Shown in pieces: positions 1 through 6,327 of a stretch of DNA of 63,744 bases. The position numbers and the translations under genes were made by a program. Under the pieces are notes generated by a model, which saw nothing but the letters and a program-made list of their open reading frames with translations, was not told where the DNA came from and did no database searches. Positions within the stretch are counted from its first letter, which is position 1. Each line of letters opens with the position of its first letter. The DNA comes from Rufibacter sediminis. Lineage in GTDB: Bacteria > Bacteroidota > Bacteroidia > Cytophagales > Hymenobacteraceae. The stretch is taken from positions 1 to 63,744 of the forward strand of contig NZ_JACOAF010000014.1 in the NCBI RefSeq assembly GCF_014269285.1, in the 5' to 3' direction.

Positions 1-121
1 GGGATGAGGATGTCGTTCATGCACGTGATGAAGCCCCACATGAAGAAGAGCATCGTCACCACCATCAAAGCGCCCGTGTAACTCTTGCCCGGGGCGGCGT
101 CTGTCTGGGTATACCTGCCAT
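1..121 (-). CDS. FucP/GluP-type sugar:H+ symporter (MFS), N-terminal end only
   Basis: Reading leftwards, this stretch encodes the start of a major facilitator sugar transporter. The first membrane helix contains FFMWGFITCMNDILIP, the hallmark of the FucP/GluP family, whose members import fucose, glucose, galactose or mannose with protons across the inner membrane. The rest of the gene lies beyond the window edge. The start is odd. The conserved frame (KSYTGALMVVTM before the helix) is open back to a TAA at 162-164 but holds no ATG, GTG or TTG before a TTG at 66-68 and an ATG at 63-65. The ATG at 119-121 is in another frame and meets a stop unless one extra C is placed in the CCCC run near 90-93, which would give MAGIPRQTPPPGKSYTG. 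Either the gene starts late, or there is a one-base deletion or sequence error. It is the last gene of the mannan-type cluster and would supply monosaccharide uptake. Confidence 0.75.
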
Positions 122-495
122 GGTTCGTTTGTATTGATTTGTGAAAGGAATGTTTTGGTAGTTAACCTAACATAATGCGTACTCCCTTTGGAAGCATGCA
201 AAAAAAGTAGAATGCACTAACTCAGATTAGCCTTGGAGACCTGGAGCACGTTGTGGGAATGAATGATTCTTACATCTTCCAAGGTATGGCAAAGCCCCAG
301 AGCGCTGAAAAGAGGCCGCGAAAATAAAATTGGCCCAATATCCTTTCTCCGTAAGAAGAATTACTTTTTTACAGTGGTTGCGCCAGAGTAGGCCTTATGG
401 CACCTGATTCATGCATCACGGGAAAACGCGTTGACAGTTAGAAATAGAATCACACTATTCCAAAATTGTAAGAAGAAAGAAATATGGCGGTAGAG
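122..495. other. Intergenic gap with no recognisable gene
   Basis: These 374 bases separate the cupin gene from the transporter. I see no convincing reading frame, no strong hairpin and no RNA gene. The part next to the transporter presumably holds its promoter, but no clear Bacteroidota promoter boxes stood out by eye. Confidence 0.5.
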
Positions 496-996
496 TTACC
501 GCCCATAATCATCTTGAACCCTTACAATATCTTCTTCGTCTGAGGGCAAACGAATGTCTGTGTGCTGCCATATTTCTGATAAGACGCCCCAGCCGCTTAA
601 GCCCACCAACCTATGGCGTTCTCCCTGTTTTAAGGTAATAATGCTACCGGGCTCCAGCACTTTTACTTCCCCTTCCTCGTCGGTGTCACTTACTACCACA
701 CCTACCTTTCCTTCCACTACTTTCCAGATTTCTGCCCGCCGGTGATGGTACTGCCACGATAGCCTTTTCTGGGGGGCTACCACCAATATCTTGGGGCTGA
801 GCTTACCTGATATCTTTAAATCATCAATGTTTATGCCGTCAAAGTAGACATTGGCAAATTGCTGGGCCTGGTCTTCTCGTATCACAAAGAAACCGCCCCA
901 AGGTCTGGTCATGTCTTTATTTGCAATATCAAAGCCTTGCTGCTGTAACGTCTGTTCAATCTGATGAAAAAGGTTCTCCTTTTCTGTAGTAACCAT
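496..996 (-). CDS. Single-domain cupin, phosphomannose-isomerase-like
   Basis: A 166-residue cytosolic protein without a signal peptide. Residues about 30-140 form one cupin barrel related to the isomerase domain of type II phosphomannose isomerases. The metal-binding motif is visible as WQYHHRRAEIWKVVEG (the HxH and E ligands), followed by the second cupin motif GERHRLVGL. The ending IVRVQDDYGR resembles that of bacterial proteins often labelled phosphoheptose or mannose-6-phosphate isomerase-like. The guanylyltransferase half found in bifunctional ManC enzymes is absent. In this setting, between a sugar transporter and mannan enzymes, interconverting mannose-6-phosphate and fructose-6-phosphate is an attractive role, but that is inference. 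A sugar-sensing or other sugar-phosphate function is equally possible. The gene is 207 bases from its upstream neighbour, with a palindrome in the gap. Confidence 0.75.
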   Translation of the reverse strand: MVTTEKENLFHQIEQTLQQQGFDIANKDMTRPWGGFFVIREDQAQQFANVYFDGINIDDLKISGKLSPKILVVAPQKRLSWQYHHRRAEIWKVVEGKVGVVVSDTDEEGEVKVLEPGSIITLKQGERHRLVGLSGWGVLSEIWQHTDIRLPSDEEDIVRVQDDYGR

Positions 997-1077
997 TTTA
1001 CTAGTTTTTCTTTAGGTTAAAATTGTATATCGCTCTTTACTACTTCCTTAATGAGGGGAAAGCCAAACTAAGTCGAT

Positions 1078-1123
1078 TTTCTGTTTTAAGTCTGTTCTTA
1101 GAAAAACAGGCTTAGAACAGAAA
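1078..1123. repeat. Intergenic palindrome, CTGTTTT-core family
   Basis: An imperfect inverted repeat: TTTCTGTTTTAAGTCTGTTC on the left pairs with a right arm ending AACAGGCTTAGAACAGAAA. It lies midway between the DUF1080 stop and the cupin start. Its inner part (CTGTT...AACAG) recurs in other gaps of this window. It could act as a bidirectional terminator or as a 3' mRNA stem-loop. Confidence 0.7.
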
Positions 1124-1203
1124 CATGTTGTATCTGCCAAAAAGGGCAGGTGATCCAGTACCAGTGGCTACCTAGAGTTCTGTAAAAGCTATTGTAAGAT
1201 GCT

Positions 1204-1968
1204 TTATAATTCCCTGATCCAGATGTTGCGGTAAGCGACGGGGTTGCCATGGTCCTGTAAACTGATAGGGGCTTTGCCGTGCGCATTGTACTGCGGCAAC
1301 CCTATGTATTCGGTAGTACCTTTTATTCCTACGTTGTTCTGTACCACCACGCCATTGTGCAACACCGTGACCCTGGCTGGTGAAAAGAGAGACCCGTCTT
1401 CTTTGAAGCGAGGCGCGGTGTAAATAATGTCATAGACATTCCACTCGGCAGGTTTGCTCATGGCATTCACCAGCGGGCGGTGCTGTTTGTAAATACTGGC
1501 GGCTTGTCCGTTAGAGTAGGTGCGGTTTTGGTAAGAATCCAGAATCTGCACCTCGTATCTGTCCTGCAGGAAAATGCCGCTGTTGCCTCGCCCCTGGCTG
1601 CTGCCTTTTACCTCATCTGGCGCGCTCCATTCAAGGTGCAGCTGAAAATCCCCAAATTCTTTTTTGGTAGTGATGTCTCCTTTGCCCACGGTAAAGGCTC
1701 CGTTTTTGACTGCCCATTTCGCCTCAGCTCCGTCTGCTTTTGCCTTCCACTCAGCTAAATATTTGCCGTTGAACAGTACAATTGCGTCTGAAGGGGCGGC
1801 ATTATTCAACCCCGGGGTCACTACCCGAGGCTCCGGTTCCCAGAATTCGGTCATCTCTGGGGTCATTTTAGGCGGCTTGGGCACCTCTTGGGCAAAGGCA
1901 TTCTCCTGGGTTAGAAACCCGGCAGCTACAATTGCTAACGCCCAGGTAAAAGTCTGTTTCCTGTTCAT
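1204..1968 (-). CDS. Secreted DUF1080 (3-keto-glycoside hydrolase-like) protein
   Basis: A 254-residue protein with an N-terminal signal peptide (hydrophobic TWALAIVAAGFLTQENAFA, cleavage likely after AFA). The rest is one DUF1080 domain (PF06439), a beta-jelly-roll related to concanavalin-like lectins and glucanases. The family signature is visible as GRGNSGIFLQDRYEVQILDS near the middle. The family is annotated as 3-keto-disaccharide hydrolase and is thought to cleave glycosides previously oxidised at C3 of the sugar ring. Specificity cannot be read from sequence. It lies 224 bases downstream of a cytochrome c-linked dehydrogenase-like gene, and another DUF1080 gene follows upstream, which fits an oxidise-then-cleave module. 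A palindrome sits in each flanking gap. Confidence 0.85.
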   Translation of the reverse strand: MNRKQTFTWALAIVAAGFLTQENAFAQEVPKPPKMTPEMTEFWEPEPRVVTPGLNNAAPSDAIVLFNGKYLAEWKAKADGAEAKWAVKNGAFTVGKGDITTKKEFGDFQLHLEWSAPDEVKGSSQGRGNSGIFLQDRYEVQILDSYQNRTYSNGQAASIYKQHRPLVNAMSKPAEWNVYDIIYTAPRFKEDGSLFSPARVTVLHNGVVVQNNVGIKGTTEYIGLPQYNAHGKAPISLQDHGNPVAYRNIWIREL

Positions 1969-2072
1969 GAAGATCTCTAAGTTTCAATTGGCAGCTGCAT
2001 TCAGCGAATGAGGCTTTTTAACAGCCTGTATGGAGTTTTCTACTTCTGGCTTACAGGAGGAAAAAGCGAGGT

Positions 2073-2128
2073 AGTGCTTTCTGTTTTAAGGCTGTCATGA
2101 AGAAAATCCCTCCGAAACAGAAAGCACT
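2073..2128. repeat. Intergenic palindrome with 14-bp perfect outer arms
   Basis: AGTGCTTTCTGTTT at 2073-2086 is exactly complementary to AAACAGAAAGCACT at 2115-2128. The loop is about 28 bases and only weakly resembles the inner core seen elsewhere. It lies 65 bases past the stop of the cytochrome c gene, a position suited to a transcription terminator or a 3' processing structure. Confidence 0.75.
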
Positions 2129-2192
2129 TACCCTGTCTTCATCGGGCTGGAATGTAAATCAGAAGCAAATCAGAAAGCTCTAGACAGGCTTT

Positions 2193-4166
2193 TTATTTCA
2201 GTGTGTTAATCCAGGCCGCAATTTTAAGGGCTTCGCTTTTGGTAACCTGCGGCATAGGCGGCATAGGTGTAAATCCTGGCCAGTTTTCAGGTTTAGGGTT
2301 ATGAATAAGTTCTACTATCTGCTGATTCGTGTACTTGCGTTTGGCAACGTCTCTGAAGGAGGGACCTACCAGCTTCTTATCGGTGTTGTGGCAAGCCAAA
2401 CACGTATTTTTAGTTAACAGGGGCTTTACATCATTAAATGTAAACACCACATTGGCAGCTGGCTTGGCCTTTGGCGCAGAAGCTTTGGCAGGTACAGTGC
2501 CGGTAGCCTTGGCCTTCGCAGCCGGGGCTTTCGCTTTCGCCACCTTTGGCTTAGGAGCCGCCGCAGAGTTTCTTGTGCTCGTCTCGTTCAAAGAAAGCTT
2601 TGTGCCGGCCGGAATATGGTTGAGCGTGTAGTAGGCATCTGGATGCACCAGGGTATAGGCGTTTTCTTTAGCCCGCACGCCTTCCAGCTGAAGATGGTGA
2701 ATGTAGCCTTCTCGCAGATCACCCACCACCAGCCGTAGGTTCATACCATCTTCTGAGACTTTCACACCTTTTACCGGCAGTTTCTTTTTGTTAACGATGG
2801 GGCTACCGTACACCGGATGGTATTTGTAACTGAAACTTTCTACTGCATAGGAGGCCAGATCTTCCGCTGATTTTTTATCTATCGGGGTGGTGAAGGCTAC
2901 CTCAAACCCATCGGGCATGGCTTTAACGGTGGTCATCTCAAACGGAACCCTTTTGTTCCAGACTAAGCGCTGCAACCCTTCACTTGCCTCGCCGGCGGCT
3001 CCCCACCCCCGGGCGGTTTCCCCTACGAACAGCGATTTATCATGTGCCCAGGCCATGCGTAAAACGCCTGACTGGAAGCCGCTTCTAAAGTCAAAGGCCA
3101 CCCCCTGGTACTCGCCGTTTACCTTCTCCAGTACTACCCGCATGATCTTGCTCTGTCCCTGGTCTCCCACCAGATATTGCCCCTCAAAAGGCCCGAAGTG
3201 GCCGACTGGTATTTCCAAAATCTCAGTGTTAGAGATCCCTAAAATTCCGTGTGGAAGCCAGACGGCAGGTAATTGCAGCCCCGGAAGCTTCTTTTGCACG
3301 TCATGTAAGGTAACTACTGGTTCATTCTGGATATTCTCTGGTTTAACATATTCCCCTTTCTCGTTTTTCTTATCACGTGGGTCAACGATGGCGTACACTT
3401 GTGACTGATTGATCTTAACCGGTGAATTAGGTTGCCCTGACCACTTTAACCCAGCGGGGTGCCCGGCAAAAGCTCCTTTTTTCAGGTGCCACAGACCACC
3501 TGACCCTACCCAGTCTCCCTGGTTTTCAGTATAGAACATTTCACCGTTTATCATGCCTAAGCCAGCCGGTGAGCGCATGCCGGCGGCCCAGGGCTCCATC
3601 TTTCCATCTTCGGTGATGTGTAGCGTCCAGCCGCGCCAAGGCACCATACTTCTACCTTCCCACCAGGGTTCGGTGAATCCAATGTTGGTGGTAACAAAGA
3701 AGGAGCCATCTGGGGCTATCTTAGGCCCGAAGCTGTACTCATGGTAATTGCCGGATATGGGCCACGCATATATGGTCTCATATAGATCTGCTTTGCCATC
3801 ATTGTTGGTATCCACTAATTTGGTGAGTTCGCCGCGTTGGGCGCAGTAAAGGGCACCGTCTTTGTAGGCCAGCCCCAGCACTTCGTGCAGGCCGGAGGCA
3901 AATTTTATAAAGTGTGGCTTGGCACTGGTGGGGTTTTCTACCACAAAGACGTCTCCCCGCCTGGTAGAGATGCCCAAGCTGCCGTTAGGCAATACCGTCA
4001 AACCACCTACTTCCAACAGCGTACCTTCAGGTGAAGGAACCCGCATGATCTTAAAGAAGTCCTCTTCCTTGGGTGACTCCTGCGCGACAGACACGTTACC
4101 TAAGCCCACTGACAAGACACCGGCTAAAAGCATGTGCTGCAACAATTTTTTTCCTGCTTTATTCAT
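2193..4166 (-). CDS. Sorbosone-dehydrogenase-like beta-propeller with C-terminal cytochrome c
   Basis: A 657-residue exported protein (signal peptide in the first 28 residues). Residues about 45-400 resemble the PQQ-type glucose/sorbosone dehydrogenase propeller (for example GGLTVLPNGSLGISTRRGDV and the later AGMRSPAGLG). A short accessory region follows, then an Ala/Lys/Pro-rich linker at about 535-575. The last 85 residues are a class I cytochrome c: the heme site CLACH at about 589-593 and the candidate Met ligand in FTPMPPMP. Such proteins, common in Bacteroidota and Planctomycetota, are thought to pass electrons from sugar or alcohol oxidation to the respiratory chain in the periplasm. 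I cannot name the substrate. The gene begins 19 bases after the stop of a DUF1080 gene, so the two are almost certainly co-transcribed. This supports a joint role in making and cleaving 3-keto-sugars (inference). Confidence 0.8.
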   Translation of the reverse strand: MNKAGKKLLQHMLLAGVLSVGLGNVSVAQESPKEEDFFKIMRVPSPEGTLLEVGGLTVLPNGSLGISTRRGDVFVVENPTSAKPHFIKFASGLHEVLGLAYKDGALYCAQRGELTKLVDTNNDGKADLYETIYAWPISGNYHEYSFGPKIAPDGSFFVTTNIGFTEPWWEGRSMVPWRGWTLHITEDGKMEPWAAGMRSPAGLGMINGEMFYTENQGDWVGSGGLWHLKKGAFAGHPAGLKWSGQPNSPVKINQSQVYAIVDPRDKKNEKGEYVKPENIQNEPVVTLHDVQKKLPGLQLPAVWLPHGILGISNTEILEIPVGHFGPFEGQYLVGDQGQSKIMRVVLEKVNGEYQGVAFDFRSGFQSGVLRMAWAHDKSLFVGETARGWGAAGEASEGLQRLVWNKRVPFEMTTVKAMPDGFEVAFTTPIDKKSAEDLASYAVESFSYKYHPVYGSPIVNKKKLPVKGVKVSEDGMNLRLVVGDLREGYIHHLQLEGVRAKENAYTLVHPDAYYTLNHIPAGTKLSLNETSTRNSAAAPKPKVAKAKAPAAKAKATGTVPAKASAPKAKPAANVVFTFNDVKPLLTKNTCLACHNTDKKLVGPSFRDVAKRKYTNQQIVELIHNPKPENWPGFTPMPPMPQVTKSEALKIAAWINTLK

Positions 4167-4185
4167 CAGTTGATTGCTTTAGAAA

Positions 4186-6036
4186 TCAAAAAAGAAGGGT
4201 ATACACCAGTTTAGAGCGCACGGGCACGATGAGTTCCTGACGGCCGTTTACCGTTCTGATGATTGGTTTAGCCCCAGCCAGGTCATCCAGGCGCACATAA
4301 TAGGCTTTGTCATCTACCAAGTACATGCCTTTGCCTGCGTCTTCAATTTTTTCTCCATCTATTACACGGGCGTACAATCCGGTGGCAGAACTCTGAATGT
4401 TCAGTTCCCGCTGCAGTCCTCTTCCGCTCTCAATGATCCGGAAGGCATCTTGCACGGTGGTTCCGTGCACCCTATACCGAAAGGTGGGCTCCGCATTCTG
4501 GTTCAGGCTGTACCCCTTGGGGATGAAATTGCTGCCAGTGGTATCAGTAACCCAAGCGGACTGTTCTGTAGCTAAGGCGGCCAGGGTAAGGGTAGGTTTC
4601 CCGAACTGTTTAATTGAACCTAATGCTTTGGAAGAACCATCGCCCCGTTCATGCCACATGGGGGTAGCGTCTAAGAAATCACCGCGCCACAGCTGCACCA
4701 AGGCACCATGGTCTAAGTCATAGGTGTAATGCAATTGATTTGCGCTCCCCACTGATACTGCGTGGGTGACCCGGTGCTGACCGGGCAGGTCCATGAAGCT
4801 CCGCAAAACAGGTCGTTCCTGGGCAGACACGATGATAGGATCTGCATCCACATCGGGCACCAGTTCTTTTTCGCTTATCAGAAACTCCCGTACTCCAGGC
4901 CCGCTAACCCGAAGCGCCAAAACCGGTTTCTCCCAATCCATGTATTTAGAATACAATAACTCAAAAGGGAATTCACCAGCCGGCAGGGTTACGGTTCCTT
5001 TTCCCTCCCAGGTTTTGAAAGGCACTACGTCCTGATTGTTTACCCTGATTGACCCTGAGCCGCCACGGGCGAAGAGGTTGAACGTATACTCGCCTGGTTC
5101 TTTTACTTCTAAGGTGCCATTATACCTGACCAGGTATTGTTTTGTACCGGTTTTCAGGTTGGAAGTAAGGATATTGGAGGTTCCCTGTGGGCCTTCTGCC
5201 TCGGGCGGAATGCTATCATACACGGGTTGCCGCTCATACCTTCCCTGGTAAATTTTGTACGTAAGATTTTTCAGCTCTGGTTGGGCTTTGCTGTAGTGGG
5301 TCACTTTCATATTCCGGAAGGCCACGGCCCCGTGGTCGCCCTGTAACCGGATAGGCCCGGTGGGTTTTTCATCGTTGCTGATGCTTCCTCTGGTGGGGCC
5401 GAACAACTCCACGTTCTCTTGAATAGTGACGCCGTTCAGCTCTAGGCGAAGTATTTTGGCATTCGCAGTCTTTTTACCGCTGGCATCAAACTGCGGGGCC
5501 TGAAAAGAGATTTTCAGATGCTGCCAAAGGCCGGGGGCGCGACCTACGTTCTGGCGGGGCGCATACCCCTGGAATCCTTTCTGACCCTCCGGCCGGCTTT
5601 CGTCCCAGCGTTCGTAAATTCCTCCCAAGCTACCGGCCGTGCGGTTGGTAGAGCCCCAGCCATCCAGTAACTGCACCTCATACCGGCCTTGCAGGTAAAT
5701 ACCTGAGTTAGAACCCTTGGCCATCATGAAATCCAATTCCAGGTCTACATTGCCGTGCTCAAAGGTGGTGAACAGGTCCTGACCCTTGTTCTTCTTAGTA
5801 GGCATGTTCACGAGTACCCCGTCTCCTTTACTTTGGGTCAATTTATTTTCCTCAGCCAGATCAGCAGACACATTGCCCGCTATCTGCCAGGATTTGCCGG
5901 GGTTCTGGAAAGATGAAAGGTCTTGCAGCGGAATAGCAGTGGTTTGCCCATAGGCCAGGGCAGAAATAGCCAGGCAAGTTATTACCGCAACAGTTCGCGC
6001 TTTCCATGTAAAAAGGAATTTGGATAGGTGTAACAT
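4186..6036 (-). CDS. DUF1080 protein with PA14-like and C-terminal accessory domains
   Basis: A 616-residue exported protein with a signal peptide ending near ALAYGQ. Residues about 35-250 form a DUF1080 domain with the signature KGSNSGIYLQGRYEVQLLDG. Residues about 255-385 look like a PA14-type carbohydrate-binding module (an RYNGTLEVKEPGEYTFNLFA stretch followed by PAGEFPFELLYSKY). The remaining 200 residues form an uncharacterised domain (PGQHRVTHAVSVGSANQLHY) which, from memory, also occurs beside cytochrome c/sorbosone dehydrogenase-like proteins. The DUF1080 part is expected to cleave 3-keto-glycosides, and the PA14-like part may hold the substrate. The next gene, 19 bases downstream, is the cytochrome c dehydrogenase-like protein. 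Function beyond the domain assignment is not established. Confidence 0.75.
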   Translation of the reverse strand: MLHLSKFLFTWKARTVAVITCLAISALAYGQTTAIPLQDLSSFQNPGKSWQIAGNVSADLAEENKLTQSKGDGVLVNMPTKKNKGQDLFTTFEHGNVDLELDFMMAKGSNSGIYLQGRYEVQLLDGWGSTNRTAGSLGGIYERWDESRPEGQKGFQGYAPRQNVGRAPGLWQHLKISFQAPQFDASGKKTANAKILRLELNGVTIQENVELFGPTRGSISNDEKPTGPIRLQGDHGAVAFRNMKVTHYSKAQPELKNLTYKIYQGRYERQPVYDSIPPEAEGPQGTSNILTSNLKTGTKQYLVRYNGTLEVKEPGEYTFNLFARGGSGSIRVNNQDVVPFKTWEGKGTVTLPAGEFPFELLYSKYMDWEKPVLALRVSGPGVREFLISEKELVPDVDADPIIVSAQERPVLRSFMDLPGQHRVTHAVSVGSANQLHYTYDLDHGALVQLWRGDFLDATPMWHERGDGSSKALGSIKQFGKPTLTLAALATEQSAWVTDTTGSNFIPKGYSLNQNAEPTFRYRVHGTTVQDAFRIIESGRGLQRELNIQSSATGLYARVIDGEKIEDAGKGMYLVDDKAYYVRLDDLAGAKPIIRTVNGRQELIVPVRSKLVYTLLF

Positions 6037-6145
6037 TAGCCAATAATTGTTTTATAATATGATGATGCTACAGTTAGCTGTTCAAATAATTGTTTCCCCA
6101 ACGCAGGGCGAGCAGTTTATTAGCCAGTTGCGTTTTTACTGCTTT

Positions 6146-6185
6146 GTGTTTTGGACCAGTTTTTTTAAAACCAGTCCCAAAACAC
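6146..6185. repeat. Intergenic palindrome, CTGTTTT-core family (variant)
   Basis: GTGTTTTGGACCAGTTTT pairs with AAAACCAGTCCCAAAACAC around a very short loop, giving nearly 18 paired positions. It lies in the 291-base gap between the DUF4965 and DUF1080 genes. The rest of the gap shows no gene. Confidence 0.75.
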
Positions 6186-6327
6186 GTTTATAACTTATGC
6201 CACGCCTTCTCCGCATAACTTCTGATGGTCAAACATTTCAGTCAGAAACTGAGGAATCTCAGATGCGATTTTCCTGCATTCCTAAAAGAAGGAAAGGAAA
6301 GATGTTCATAGGAATACTTACTGGGCG

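Noticed and set aside
496-996. ManC-type bifunctional mannose-1-phosphate guanylyltransferase
   Set aside because: Only the cupin domain is present. No nucleotidyltransferase region exists on either side.
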